Shown: piece after piece, positions 37,687 through 51,000 of the stretch
Numbering within the stretch: position 1 is the first letter of the stretch
How the letters are laid out: each line of letters opens with the position of its first letter
NCBI GenBank assembly: GCA_002102555.1
Contig: MCFL01000030.1
Location: forward strand, 186,001-250,000
DNA length: 64,000 bases
Source: Catenaria anguillulae PL171
Lineage: Eukaryota > Blastocladiomycota > Blastocladiomycetes > Blastocladiales > Catenariaceae
Reading direction: 5' to 3'
Made by a program: the position numbers and the translations under genes
Notes under the pieces: model-generated
The model's input: the letters and a program-made list of their open reading frames with translations, nothing else
Databases searched by the model: none
What the model was told of the DNA's origin: nothing

Positions 37687-39500
37687 ATGTCAGCAGTACC
37701 ACAATTCCAGGCGATGGACCGCCAAAAGTTCAGCCGGTTCCACTTGAAGACCATTGTGGTCTCTGGAATCGGTTTCTTTACCGATGCCCTCGACATTTTC
37801 ATCATCAACTTGGCCATTCCGTACGTCAATTTTGTCTCGCACCAAACCCTTCATCGAGTCATTGAGCTCACTATGGACCCTGTTTAACGCACAGAATGAT
37901 TGCATACACCTGGTGGTTCCATGAGGGCGCAAAGGACATGAAGCACGCTTCCGCCATGCCATCCATCGTTACTTCGCTCCTCAAGGCATCTACCCAAGTC
38001 GGAACTCTGTGCGGCCAATTGGTTTTCGGTTATCTCGGTGACAAGCTCGGCCGCAAGGCCACGTACGGTGTTGTGCTCGCCATTATGATTGTTGCCACCA
38101 TCAACACGTCGCTCGCTGCCGATACCAAGGGCGCAATTGGCGTTGGCGGCATGCTCATCTTCTGGCGCCTGATTCTCGGTATCGGTATCGGTGGCGACTA
38201 CCCGATTTCCGCCGTGATTGCGTCCGAGTTTGCGTCCGTGTCGACTCGTGGTCTCATGGTTGCTGCCGTCTTCTCCATGCAAGGTCTGGGCATTCTCGTT
38301 GGCTCGCTGTGCGCCGTCATTGTGCTCGCCATTCTCAAGCCGACGCTTGGCCTCGACCCGCTTGCCGCGCCCGGATTCGCCCTGTACCAGCCCCTCTTTG
38401 ACAATGTGTGGCGGTTGCTCTTGTTCCTTGGCGTGATCCCGGCCATTGCCGCTGTTTACTGGCGCTTGCAAGTGCCCGAGACGCCCCGTTTCACGGCAGC
38501 CAAGGGTGACCTTGAGATGGCGCAAAAGGACATGGCCAAGGTTGTTTCCGAGGCCGAGCGCAACAACTCGGAGCCTTCGACAGACGACGAAGTCACGGAT
38601 GTTCCCTCGACCCGCAACTCGCTCGAAGAGGCCGGCGCGGCCGATTTGCTCACCGACCAGTACCCGGGCTACCTGCAAGAGGCCTACTCGCACATCACCT
38701 TTACCCAACTCTTTTCGCACTGGCGCAACTTCAAGGTCTTGTTTGCGTGCTCGGCCGCCTGGTTCTTGCTCGATGTTGGCTTCTACGGTGTCCAGCTCAA
38801 CGCATCAGATATCTTGAAATTCCTCGGTTACGGCGTTGGCGACACCCCCTTCGACTTTTTCTGGTCCATCTCGGTCGGTAACTTGCTCTTGTCGCTTTGC
38901 GGCACTGTGCCTGGCTACTGGTTCACCGTGTTCACGATTGAGCGTTTGGGTCGCATCAAGATTCAACTTATGGGCTTCACCGTGCTTTCGATCATCTTTG
39001 TCGTTTTGACCATCTGGTTCCACCAACTTAAGGGCACTACCCTGTTCTTTGTGCTCTTTACGGCTGCGAATTTCTTTTTCAATTTTGGTATTTATTTTTC
39101 GGACTTTCCTTGCTTCCTTTTCCATCCTCGGGCCCTATTGACCATTCGATCTCTCTGGTTCACAGGTCCGAATACCACTACCTTTATTCTCCCCGCCGAG
39201 ATTTTCCCAACCCGGTTCCGCTCGACGTGCCACGGCATTGCGGCTGCCACCGGAAAGCTTGGTGCCATCATTGCCGCGTTCGGTTTCGACCAAATCAAGG
39301 GCAAGGACGGCGAGAATATGCAGGTTGTTTTGGGTATTTTCACGGCGTGCATGCTCGGCGGTTTGCTTGTGACTTTCTGGGTTCCGGAAACCAAGGGCAA
39401 GACGCTTGAGGAGCTCGGCGACGCATTTTATTCCGAGGAGGTTGTTGCAAACTATCCGATTCCCGCCAAGGGTCAGGGCAAGGGTGGCAAGAAGGCCTAG
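37687..39500 (+). CDS. PHO84: PHO84-type inorganic phosphate permease (MFS)
   Basis: Plasma-membrane proton-coupled phosphate importer of the major facilitator superfamily (PHS family). Signatures are GFFTDALDIFIINLAIP in helix 1, GYLGDKLGRKATYG in the loop between helices 2 and 3, GIGIGGDYPISAVIASEFAS in helix 4, and GPNTTTFILPAEIFPTRFRS, the most specific motif. A hydrophilic loop of about 70 residues in the middle separates the two six-helix halves. Introns are 37821-37894 (GTACGT..ACAG) and 39088-39165 (GTATTT..ACAG), the latter inside the GPNTTT helix. About 553 residues, normal for the family, with no frame change. The C-terminus is basic (GQGKGGKKA). Manganese or other divalent uptake is a known side activity in the family. 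Confidence 0.92.
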
Positions 39501-39927
39501 AGGAGCTCAAGAGCTCGTGAAAAGGGTGTGTGTGTTCGGTTCACGTGATTGTGTATATTGTTGTTGTACTCTTTCTATATTCCCACTGCAAGACAAGCCA
39601 TTTCTTGTACTTTCCATAGTTTCACAATCTGTGAGCTGAATGGCGACTGCGAGTGCTGACCACAGACGGAAAAAACAGGCCATTGAAGCTTTGAGAGCCA
39701 AAAACTAAACTTGATTTATGTTCGAGTATGCCAATCATGTCAGGCCTTCTTGGGCAGTTATGTACACATACACACGAAAACAAGCGCGTCATCGGTTTGC
39801 ATTTTTACATGTGCACAACTCTGCCGAGCAATTTATGCCGAACATGGACATACCTGCCGAATATTCGCAGTGAGAATATGCATATTGTCTTGAATTGGAA
39901 GAATGCGCGGCGACAAAATTGACTCTG
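39501..39927. other. Convergent 3' region permease / TPT transporter
   Basis: 427 bp between converging genes, AT-richer than its surroundings, without a coding frame of note. Both 3' UTRs should be here. Confidence 0.5.
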
Positions 39928-41051
39928 CTATTGTGGCAACACCTCCCCGCTCTCCTTATCGGCAACCTCCTGCCACCCAACCACTCGCTGATACTCCTTC
40001 CTCCAATTGAAATTCATGGTCTTGTACCTCGTTAAAAACACCAGCGCCACTGCATACCCGATCGACTGTGTGGCCGTGGACCGTGTCCCGAACACGGTCA
40101 TGGACACGACAATGAGCAGAATATCCTTGAGCACGCCACTGAGCGTGAGCACCAAGCTCGACGTGCAATCAATAACCAGCACGAGTGCCACGTTGAGCAA
40201 CAACGCCGCACACGCATTGGCCAGCAGCACACCATACCCAAGTGCCGACGTGGCCGCCACCAATCCCTCGGGCATGTGAGCATACTCGACCACCAAGAAC
40301 ATGACGAGATTGCACGCGCCGCACACGGGCGCAAAAAAGTACATTGCCGACAATGGGTCGAGCTTGTCGGCCATGAGCTTTTCAACGAGCACGAGCCGCA
40401 GCGATTCAAACAAAATACCGAGTTCTTGGCAGATGAATCCGAGCCAATGGAACTCGATCTCGCCGTACGACGCAAGCATGACGCCCAGCACGACACCCAC
40501 AATGTTGACGACCAAGGGACGAGTTAGTGTTTGCATGCCCGCCGTGGCGAGCAGCACCAGCGTGACGAGCGGGGCTTTGGCCTTGAGCATTTGAATAAAG
40601 GCGACCGACAGGTAGAGGTACACGTAGTTGTTGACAATGAGCGACGCAGAAAACAGGACGCCGATGGGCAGGATGGACAGCGACCAGTCACGCCAGCTGA
40701 GCCGTGCGCGCGAGTGGTGAATACTGGGCAGCATGGAGGGGGTAAAGACACGGAGCAGGCGCGTGACGAGGGTCATGAAGAACATGTGCCAGGTGGTGAG
40801 AAAGATTGGGTAGGGAAAGTGGCCGCGGTTTGGGTTGTCGTGTTGGGTGTTGTCGAGGATCCACTAATCACTAATGGAAAAGCAAGCACGTGTCGAAACA
40901 TGAGATTAAGGGCGTTGGGATTCAAGTGGAAAACAGTGCACACCTTGTTGAAGACAATGACGGCCGAGGACATGAGGATCCACAGCGCAATGTAGGCCGC
41001 AGGGTGCAGGCGGCGGAACGCGGGCAGTGGCGGCATCGGAGGAGGCGGCAT
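39928..41051 (-). CDS. TPT/SLC35-family nucleotide-sugar or triose-phosphate-type transporter
   Basis: Ten-helix transporter of the triose-phosphate/drug-metabolite family, usually located in the Golgi or ER membrane in fungi. It starts with AAYIALWILMSSAVIVFNK, continues after a phase-0 intron (40864-40943) with WILDNTQHDN and FPYPIFLTTWHMFFMTLVTR, and has NNYVYLYLSVAFIQMLKAKAP, the core motif of the family, plus SLVLTLSGVLKDILLIVVS near the end. The start is the ATG at 41051, before the Pro-rich leader. About 345 residues, read without a frame change. The substrate cannot be told from sequence; candidates are nucleotide sugars or phosphorylated sugars. It is divergent from SNU66 with 272 bp between starts. 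Confidence 0.85.
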
Positions 41052-41323
41052 GACGGAGACGGTAACGGTGACGGTGACAGAGAAGCGAGAGTTGGTCAAG
41101 AGGGCAAGTGCATCAAGCGGCCTTGATGAGCGCGTCCATCGTCCATATGGCAATGCACACATAAATATCGTCATCAGATTCGTAATTGTGTGAGGAAAAT
41201 GAATGCGAGACGGCCCGCCGATCCAGTCCATGAACCAAGGAGCCGATCCGATCCGATCCGATTCATCAATGCAGCGCTTCAAGTATATATGTTTATCTTT
41301 TTTTTTCGCTCACAATCGTCACC

Positions 41324-43936
41324 ATGGATCACCTCGAACACGGCATGTTCTCACTCAATGCAATGTGCAATCCGCCACATGTATTAACCATTCCACGGAC
41401 GGCATGCTCCACAACAGACGGCGCCCAGGCTCAAGTCGAGATTTCCCTCTCGGTCGAAGAGACAAAGTACGTTCCTTTGTCGTTTCTTGACTCATTTCGC
41501 CTATCTTCTTCATTCACTCTGGCTCTCCATTTGAATGTTTTTCACAAGTCTTGCTACCCAACGCGCTTGTCTCTCTTGATGGTGAGCCCGATGCCTTCTC
41601 TTTCATCTCACGCCTCAACTCAACTCACCCCCTTTTTTTTGCCTTTGTGTGTAGCGCTCTCCGCGCCAAACTTGGCCTCAAACCCCTGCGCCTCGCCCCC
41701 TCAGATACCGACACGCAAGCACAGTCCAACTTTGCCTTGCACCAAGCTGCCCAGCAATCCAAGCGCGATGCCGCCGATGTTGCCAAGCGCATTGAAAAGT
41801 CGCGCAATCGGTTCAAACTCCGGGCCAAACTGGCCGGAGCCACGCTGGCAGATGCCCAGGATGGTGATGATTCGGCGGCCGCTTGGGCAAAGCGGCAAAA
41901 GCAAAAGGCGGCCGCTGCTGCAAAGCTCGTCACGAGCCAGTATGAGGATGAGGAGCCAACGTCATCACGAAACGAGTATGCGGCCAAGGATTTGAGTGGG
42001 TTGGCTGTGGCACATGATTTGAATCAGGAAATGGTTGAGGGTGCAGAATTGGTCTTGACGCTCAAAGACAAGGATGTGCTTGACGGTCCGTTTCGCTTCT
42101 CTCTTTCCCAACCTTGCATTGCCTTGACTCAAACATAACCTCATGGCTTTTGGCGCTTTTACCAGACGACGAGGCCGACGAACTCGAAAACTCTGCCTTG
42201 CGTGATAAGGACCGGCTTCGCCAAACACTCGAAAACCGCTCGCGCAAAACACCCTATGGTGCGTCCTTGGACGACGACGAGCAAGTCACGATGGGTGGCG
42301 GCAACGCCGCGGGCAAGTTCAAGAAGCGGTCCGTGCTGGCGCATTACGACGAGGTGATTGACGAGGGGAAACGGGGCAAGGGCAAGTATGTACTGGGCGA
42401 GGACGGGGTGAAACGGTTGGCCGCCGACGAGGATAACGAGGAGGTGTCGCCGGAAGACTTGTTGAGGGCAAAAGCCATGTCGTTGGATTACGAGAGTGCG
42501 TTTCTCTCCATTCGTTGCAGACTTGGACGGACAGCTGACCAGTTGAATTATGTGCACGTCTGCAGAGCAGCGAGAAGTTCAGGACTTCAAATCTGCCGAC
42601 GAAATCACAATCAAGAAGTCCAAAGTACGTCCCACCCTTTTTTCTTTTCGGACCTTGCTGCACATTCCCTCGATCCGCTCACCCGCATACACGTACCTCA
42701 ATAGAAAAAGAAAAAGTCCAAACTGCGCTCACGCACTCCGACCCACGACGACGATAACGATGCAGACGCCATGCAACTCGACTCGCCCGTGACCAACCGC
42801 GACCGTGACCCAGACTCGTTTGCCGCCGCCGACATGTTTGTGGACGACGACGACTTGCAATCCGTGCTGGCGGCTGCTCGGCGCAAGGCCGTGAAACGAC
42901 GTGCCGCTGCGGCGCCTCCGACTCTGGACCAAGTGGCGCGCGATTTGGCCGAGCATGAGGCGGCAGTCAAGAGCGAGCCGGGAGCCACGGATCAAGATCA
43001 GGACCAGGAGGGTGGACTTGTGTTTGATGAAACGTCCGAGTTTGCGCGCGTGTTGGATACCGAGGGCATTTTGGCTGCCGCGGCAGTCAAGAGCGAGCCT
43101 GGTGTGGCCGATATCAAGCTCGAGCCGACACATCAAGTCGGGTCCGAGGACGAGGACGAGGACGAGGACGACATGGATATGGATATGGATATGGACGTGG
43201 ACATGAATCCCGACCAAGACGTCGACTCGGACTCGGAATCCTCCCCCTCGCACCCCTCCTCCTCTCACAATCCTCTTGCCGACGAGCCCGCGCTCGACAC
43301 CATGGGCCTCGGGTCTGCCCTCGAATTCTTTCGTCTGCGTGGCGCCCTCGACGCACCCGATCACGACCGGCTGCAGCGCGAGCACGAGTACAAGGCGCGC
43401 GAAGCCTGGGATGCAACCAACGCAAGTGCCCCGTCGGGCGCAGGCAAAGCCGCCCTGAAACGCCGTGCGGAAACCCAGATCGAGCGCCTCAAGGACTACA
43501 AGCCCGATGTGCGCATCGAGTACCACGACGCGCAGGGTAGGCAGTTGTCGACAAAGGGCGCCTTCAAGGAGTTGTCGCACAAGTTCCATGGGCGGCGGCC
43601 GGGCAAGAACAAGATGGAGAAGATGATGCGCAAGGAGGAGGAGAAGCGCAGGCAGATGAACATGGCGAGTGGTGACAAGGCCAGTGAGTTGGCGAGCGCC
43701 ATGATGGAGAGGCAAAAGTTGTTGGGGACCGCCGGCATTCAGTTGACCGAGGGGAATCGCCCGTACGTTTTCTCGTTGCTTCTGCTCATCCACACTGTCA
43801 GGTGTCGAGGTCGCTGACGATGTGGTTCGTCATTTTTGCTTCTTCCAGAGTATCTGCTGGTCCGACACTTGCGTCTGCGTCTGCCGCCGCCGCTGGTGCC
43901 CCGCCCAAGAGCAACAAGCGGGCAAGGCATCCTTGA
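41324..43936 (+). CDS. SNU66: SNU66 / SART1, U4/U6.U5 tri-snRNP protein
   Basis: Component of the spliceosomal tri-snRNP. It carries the Hub1-binding HIND motif, here SLSVEETNALRAKLGLKPL, created by splicing out 41467-41654. Next come LSGLAVAHDL and LVLTLKDKDVLD, a basic/acidic middle with KRSVLAHYDEVID, and the conserved C-terminus KPDVRIEYHDAQGRQLSTKGAF followed by ELSHKFHGRRPGKNKMEKM. Introns are 41467-41654, 42086-42165, 42497-42565, 42625-42704 and 43763-43848, most with GTACGT or GTGCGT donors. About 700 residues. The middle contains an Asp/Met repeat. No frame change is needed. The last exon ends KSNKRARHP. Confidence 0.92.
43146..43203 (+). repeat. GAGGAC and ATGGAT hexamer repeats in SNU66
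   Basis: Tandem GACGAG units are followed by tandem ATGGAT units, encoding EDEDED then MDMDMD in the variable acidic middle of SNU66. Both keep the reading frame. Confidence 0.7.
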
Positions 43937-44195
43937 GGTGTGCTGGTCTTGCTGTCAGAAAATGTGGATGAGAGGTTTGTATACACGACGGTTACACATT
44001 GCAAAACACAGGGTGGTCAACAAGGGGCGGTTCCTGCAAAAATACTGCCAGGCCACGCAAACAAGAACAGAATGAAAACGTTCGAAAAGGTGAGACGAGG
44101 AAAGACATGGTGAATGGTACAAGAAAATGGGAGGAGAAGCAATAGTCGCAAGCAAACATGCAAATCAAAGCAAGAAAACCATGACAAAACCAAAA

Positions 44196-46429
44196 TCACC
44201 CAAGCAATGGCCACGCCATCACATTCTTCCTCCTTCTCTCCTCCTCAGACTCGTTCACCTCGCCACCTCCTGCTGCTGCAGGTGCCAAATCCACATCCTC
44301 ATCCGCGACCTCCTCGGGATCATCCACCATGCCTCCAGGTGACACACACCGGCCACCGGCAAAATCAAAGATACTGCTCGCCTGCTGCAACTGATGCCCT
44401 GCAGTCGCTGCGGGCGTGGTCGTCGTTCCTGGCGTGTTGGAAAACGCGTTCAAGATGGTGTCGAGCGACATGACGCGCTCGGGATGAAACTGCTGGCCGG
44501 CCATGGCATGTGCCGCAGCCGATGGAAGCTGTGGCGGACCCATCTTGCTTGTGCTCGTGCTCTGTGGTCCGGCGGCCGTTACTGCTGAACCGACGGACGG
44601 ACCCGAAGGCGCAACCTCGGCCTGTGCGTCCCACGCCAAGGTGCCCATGAGCGCCTCGCCAGACTCGCCCGTGGCCGGATGTGGCGGGTGTGCGTGCAGG
44701 TACTCGGACAGCGAAATGTCGGGAAACACGGCTGATAGCGAGCGAGTGGGCGGGAGGCGCAGTGGGCCAGAAGCCGCAGGGGCTGTTGCGGCCGTTGCGG
44801 CTGAGGGATCTTGTGCCACCGTGTTGGCAAAGCCAGCGGGTGGCATGAGTGAGTCGGCCGACAGGGGGGCTTGTACACCGGCTGTCCCCGACGCGGACGA
44901 GTTGAGGAACGTGTCTGAGGGAATCGTGAGAGGCGTCATCATGGGCCCATGCATGGGCGTGCCCGTTGCAATTGTCATGGGAGACATGAATTGGCTGATG
45001 GCGTTGGCATTGACATTGCCAGGGAGGGCAGGCATGGTTCCACTGGGCGGCATCGAGTACATGAGATCGGCCGCCATTTCCGTTGGCGTCTGTGTGAATG
45101 GCAACTGGAACGGGGATGCTGCGGCACCACCACCAACGGTTCCACTCGACCCGCCGCCGAGCCACGACGTTGTCGATGTGCTTGCAAACGATCCAGTCCC
45201 GTCAATCGACATGCCACCGTTACCCGGGTGACCGCGGACGGACGGTGGGAGTGGTGGCAGCGGTTGCGAGGCAAGGAGCGAGGGCGTGAACATGGGGCTA
45301 TTGGGTACGTAGGCAGAGTCCGAGTGCATGACTGCGTCAATGCGGCGTTTCTTGGAGCTGGGTACACGTGTCAGAGACGACACAAGGCCGCCCGTGGGGT
45401 CGGTTGGCGTGGTGGCCGAGGCTGGCATGCGCGGCGAGTTGATGGCCATCATGTCGAATGCAGAAAAGAAGGGCGACTGTGTGGGCAGCGACATGGGCGA
45501 CATGGCCATGGTGCCACCACCAAGTGGCGATTGGCCCATTGGGATTTGCAGCGGGGTTGGAATAGGAATCCCGGCAGAGCGGCGTGCAGAGTTAGAGTTG
45601 CCCGAAGAGAGTTGGCGGCTGAGCGGGAAAGCGTCGGCGCTGAGGGTTGGATGAATGCGGCGCCAGCTTCGGAGAGAACCAACTGCTGGCCGAACGGGTC
45701 TGAGGGTGCGGCTGCTGGGGTAAAGACGGGCGACGTGACCATGGCCAAGTCGTCGTCGTCGCCATCGTCGTCGACCAGGTTGTACATCATGGCGTCGGCA
45801 TCCACGGGTGTCGGGTCCGACGGGTTGAATCCGAGCAAATTAGATACGTGGCCTTCATGGTTGACAAATGTGCTTGGATTGGGCGCATCCACATTGCCGC
45901 CCATGAAGTTGGCGCCACCACCAGAGGAGGGGCGAGTCCCCAATTCGGGACTGCCGCCATACTCGCGGGCCGTGCGCACGTCCAAAGCGGGGCGGTAATG
46001 CGATGCATACCGCAGAAGGACATCATCGACGTTTTCCGTTGTGGAGTAATGGTGCAGGCGGTCGTTGGAGTCAAAGATGAGGATGGCCACCTGGCAGTCG
46101 CACAGCGTGGCGAGCTCAGTTGCCTTCTTGTACAGGCCGTGGCGGCGCTTGAGCAGGGCCGACCGGCGCAGGCGCTCGTCGCCAATCCTTGCGATTTGCG
46201 TGCGGCGGACGGGTTTGGTGGCAGTGCTGCCCGTGGCGGGGTTGGTTGGTTCGGTGGCGGGCGATGCGGAGGCAGAGGCGGACATGATGGTGGGCGACGT
46301 GGGCGACGGGGCCGGGGTGGCGAGGTTGGCGGGCGAGCGGACGAGGGTCGAGGTGGGTACGGATTGTTCGGTTGCGGAGGTTGCCGGGGCTGCCGAGCGA
46401 GCGGAGCGAGTGGAGCGAGTCCGGGTCAT
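44196..46429 (-). CDS. MADS-box transcription factor (MEF2/RLM1-like)
   Basis: DNA-binding factor. The MADS domain (residues about 75-135) reads RRTQIARIGDERLRRSALLK followed by RRHGLYKKATELATLCDC and QVAILIFDSNDRLHHYST. The LCDC, KKA and IFDS features favour the MEF2/RLM1 type over SRF. The start ATG at 46429 gives a basic Thr/Ser/Ala-rich leader of about 75 residues before the domain, which is unusual because MEF2-type factors normally begin with the MADS box. Downstream is a long Ser/Pro/Gly/Met-rich activation-type region and an acidic C-terminus (DDPEEVADEDVD). A single frame change near 45570 joins the two halves. About 740 residues. Target genes are unknown. Confidence 0.8.
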
Positions 46430-48002
46430 GGCTTTTTGATATGGGGAACGGAGAACCACGGAGAATGGGGAACGGGTGATCAAACAAGCTGAAGTCGAGT
46501 CGGGTCAGGTGAGGTGAAGACGAGCAAGCTAGAGGGACGGCATGGAATGGAACGTCAGCTGGGCACTGATGGTAAGCGAACGTGTGCGCATGCGCTGCTG
46601 GCCTGGCTGGCTGCCGGTGTGCCAGTGTGTACAGACAAGGGCGATGGAGGAGTGTCAAGAATGTCGACGTCGTCTTCGCCGCCAGCCTGCCACGGAAGGG
46701 CGGTGGAAGCGGCGTGGAAGTGTCGGTCAAGGCGATGTGGCCAGGGAGTCGAGCTTGGAAATTTGGAATGGGCTTCAAGATTGTACATACCGAACGCATA
46801 GAAAGATCAGCAGGCCGAATCGGCTTGCTGGAGGACGACTGACGAGACGTCGCTCAGATGCATGCCATGGCCACCCAGGCAGCAGCGCCTGTTTAAATAT
46901 ATGTGCGCCTGATATTGACTCATGCTTCCCTGTCATGGAACGTGAATTAACAAAGCTTGTCGTTAACGTTGCATCCTGCAGCCAGAAGGCGCATGGAAGC
47001 CCTTTGTTCCTTCACCGCCTCACGCCGCCATGCCCGATTCCACGGAGCCAGTGCCAATTGTGCGACATGTGATTGGTCACAGCCACGTTGATGTACAGCC
47101 AATACAGCCAATCATAAAACGACCGAGCATGGCACTCGGCTTGCTCGATCGCGTTCGCGCAACTCACCAAACAATCAACACGTTACTATTCCAACACGCG
47201 TGGTTGTTCGCACCCATATTCGCCACAACGCGCGCGCCATGGGATCCAATGTGGGATGATTTGAGCGATCTATATAGTTTTCGTGACTGAATGTGCCGTA
47301 CAAGGTGGCCCAGGCAACTTCGCACCTAACCGCAGCCTGACGCCAGAGCGAGAGCTCGGCCAATCGTATGCAGGCGGCCCAGGCATTTGTTCATGCCGTT
47401 GTCTGTAAAACGTGTCCGCATTTTGATGCGGATACCTGTTCTCGAGTTGCGTCTGCTCACGACATCAGTGCTGTATGAGCCGAAACCTCACGACACTCAA
47501 GAGCGATGTATTATTCCACAGAAAATGTATCCTGCAACGAAATCGCTTTTCTTTTTTCGCGAGTGCGAGCAATCACGACGAACGCGATCACGCTGTGACA
47601 CAGAAACCTCAAAACATGTGCCAAGCTCGATCGATTTTTCTTGATATCATTGCTGCTTCGAGTTCCTTCCTCAGTCATCCAATGCGGTGTTGCAGAGTCA
47701 CGAAAACATCAGGTCGTGTGGTGCACTCACGATTTAAGAACCCTCGTCATCGATGGGTGGGCACTGTTCCGTGTGCTGCTGCAATACTAATGACGCCCAA
47801 TGTACATTTGTGCATGCGATCAAGCTTGTGGGTGTCTGTATGCAAGAAACTATGCGCATTCTCTTCATGACTACATGTAACTAAGTCTTCCCAAGTGGAG
47901 AGCCAGAATCTGTGATTGCTGCGACGAACGAAATCACAACCCAGCACCGAAATCCCGAGCCTTGCCTCAATCCGTTCTCCGAAGCTGGAGGAAAATGGAC
48001 CC
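46430..48002. other. 1.6 kb intergenic region MADS-box / channel
   Basis: The longest empty stretch, between two divergent genes. An 86-codon frame at 47030-47290 has a fair start context (GCCATGC) but no recognisable domain. No tRNA, repeat or transposon was recognised. It probably holds long promoters and 5' UTRs for both flanking regulatory genes. Confidence 0.4.
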
Positions 48003-51000
48003 TCGATCCAAGTACGAGCCAGACATGGGCATGGACGCCAAAGGCGAATCCGGCCATCTTGTCCCAAGTCCCTATGCAACCATCACAACGGAATCACACG
48101 ATGGGTTTTTCTACCACTGGCCATGTCTGCCAATCGCGACAATGACAACGGCATGGAATCAGAGCCAGTGGACGCCTCGCAAGACGTGGTGACTGCACCG
48201 ACGAGCTTAACAAGGACACGTTCAAGCACGAATCAGCTCGCCAAGAGAGTTCTCGTCATCATGGGAATCGCGACCACGACACGCTTGCAACGAGTGGCAA
48301 TCATGGTGATCACGATGCTCGTGCACACATGCTGACGTCGCCCGTGGTCCAACCTTCGACTTTGGTCATGACAGCTGCAACCATCCCTGCAGAAGCAGTG
48401 GATCGAAAGGAACCATCAGCTTTACACGATGCAAAACAGAATCAGCAGCACCGGCACCAGTCCAATACACAGCAGAGGCCAGAAGCATTTGATCTCAAGC
48501 GCAAGGAGCCCATGTCGCGAAGAAACTCGAATCCCACGGCGACTGGACTCCAAGGTCAGCATCACCTCCGCCGCCATCGCCAACGCCAGCTCATAATGAT
48601 GCACATGGAAGCACCGCCCCTCAGTCCCAACACTACTCCTTCCAGACTCTGCTCAGCCCGCCAAGAATCATCATCATTATACGACGTTGGGTCCAGCAGT
48701 GCCCAACAGGCTCTCACAGTGGTCCCTGTACACTTCGCCAGAACCCAATAGCGTTGGGAGCGCACTCTCGCTTGACGAGCATATCAATGTCGACGACATG
48801 ATGGGCAACATGGGAGGTGCCGCGTCAGTGCTGGCCCTATCAAATGTGCTTCTTAACCAACGAGCGACCTCGGCAACGCGGTTGTCAATTTCGGGACACG
48901 GCGCCGGTGGTCCAGGGCTTTCTCCTCGCGTCCCCGTGTCAATCATGGAGCCGTCAACAACCAGTTGGACACGGACACTGCACCCACGACACCTGGAAAG
49001 CGCGGATCAATCTCGCTGCTCCCCATTTCCTTTGGCCAAGGTGGACCCGAGCCCACCATCACCGCATCGACTTCGTCAATCCAATCTCGACGATCACCGC
49101 TCGCCTCGCCTGCTCCACCCTCGATTCGTGGGCAAACAGCCAGTTTGCAAGCGCTCGTGCTCAATGAAGTTGACGAAACCATTGCAACACTCGACCGTAA
49201 CCGGTTCCCATCCCCGTTCATTCCTCCGGCCCCGGACGCCACTGCAACTTCTGGAATTCCAACTCCTATCTTTGCTCAACAAGGAACCTCGCAGCCTGGG
49301 TCGCGCCGGTCCAGCCAAAGTGGCACCTCTTCCGGAGCAGCAGCCATCTCTTCCAAGCTCGGTCACTTCAACCCCGTATCCAAATCCATGGTCGAGTCCA
49401 TCAACACATCCACCGCGGGCACCGCCACTCATTTTCCACCGCCACACTCGTCGGGCATCTCGAATCACGTCCTCGACCCGACCCGCTCGGTCGCCAGTAT
49501 CTCTGCCAGCATCCCGCTCGTCAACACGCACGTGTACGCGTCGAGCCCGCCCTCGTCCGACACCTCGTTTAGCGTGCGGTCCATTGCCCAGTCGCTGCAA
49601 GGCTCGGCCGGTGGACTACGAGATGGGTCAGGTGCACATGGCGAGTTGGGGCACGCGCATCCGGGCGGGCTCGAGTCGATTCAGAGCAGTCTCAGTATTC
49701 CGCAATGGATGCGCCGGGCAGCACGACTGGCTCGCCGCAACCGCGCCGGTGATGCCTGCGCGTGGATCCGGATCATCGAGCGGGCAAGGCAATGCTAGTG
49801 TTGGTGCAGGGGTGCCCATGGGTGGGATTCGGCGGTCGGCATCGGCCGTGTCTCAACATTCCAATGCGGGCGGCGCGGGTGCAGCTGGTGGTGGCGGCGC
49901 GGCAAGTGCGGTGAGTAGTGGAGGAATGCCGCATAGTGGAACAAAATCGATTGAGGCATCCACATCCGATTTTCATGGATCGCGTGCCATGACGCTCGAC
50001 GAGGTGGGGTTAGACGAGGTGGATCCGATTGAGGGAGAGTCTCCACCCAGCTGGCTATCGCAACGTGTCACACACTGGACCGAGAGGTGGAAGTTTCATC
50101 GCAAGGACATTTTCGAGAACCCAAATCATGCCGTGTGGTGGGTCTATGATTGTATCATTCGCTGCGCCGACATTTGTACCTTCTCCCTTCTCGATTCCTC
50201 CTCTTTTTGTCTATTGCATGGTCCCTTCAACGCTAACAGCACGTTCTGCGTACGATGTGCAGACAACATGATTGCCCTGACAACACTGCTCGGATTCGTG
50301 TGCGACTTTGAATTCAGCAACTTTATCCCCTGGATCTTCATTGACCTTTTACACGTCGTTGCCATTCCATTGGAGGTCAACCGGCCAAAGTTTGACCGAT
50401 TCGGCCAGCTCATCACCAAGCCGGCCGAAAAGCGACAGGCATACTTCAGCGAGTGGTCGTCGCGGTTGGAAATCATTGCCATGCTACCAGCCGACTGGGC
50501 TATTGTACTTTGGGGATTGTCAAACAAAACGCTGCGCCGGTGCGACAACCCAATGTATGTGTACAACCGCAATGTGTTTTCACCAACGCCATTGCCCATG
50601 CAAACACCAACTGGCATTCGATTTGCCTACGAGCCAAAGTACGCACACTTTTGGCTTCAGGGCTTCATCTATATTCGATTTCCACTACTTCTTTCTCTCA
50701 TAGCGACATTCCAAAGCAACTCTTCTATTATGCCATTGCCCGCGCATTCCGCCTACTGCGATGTGGTCGCACGTTTGAGTGGATGTTCAACTTGCGCATT
50801 CCAAAGATGGCGAAGCCGCATCTCGATTGCTCAAGACACTCGTATTTTCCGTGTTTCTCAGCCATGTGGATTCGTGCATGTTTTGGATTCTCAGTGTATG
50901 CTTAAAGCAACAAAGGCCTATCTGTCAACTCGATCAATTGACTTGGGTGCAAACACTGCAAACAGATTCAAATCGATCCAAGCGCAAATGGACCATTGCG

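Noticed and set aside
44949-45998. A 349-codon plus-strand open frame opposite the MADS-box gene
   Set aside because: Shadow of the minus-strand low-complexity activation region; no start context or recognisable motif.
47030-47290. An 86-codon frame in the MADS-box/channel gap
   Set aside because: Reasonable start context but no recognisable family, no neighbour logic and typical chance length.
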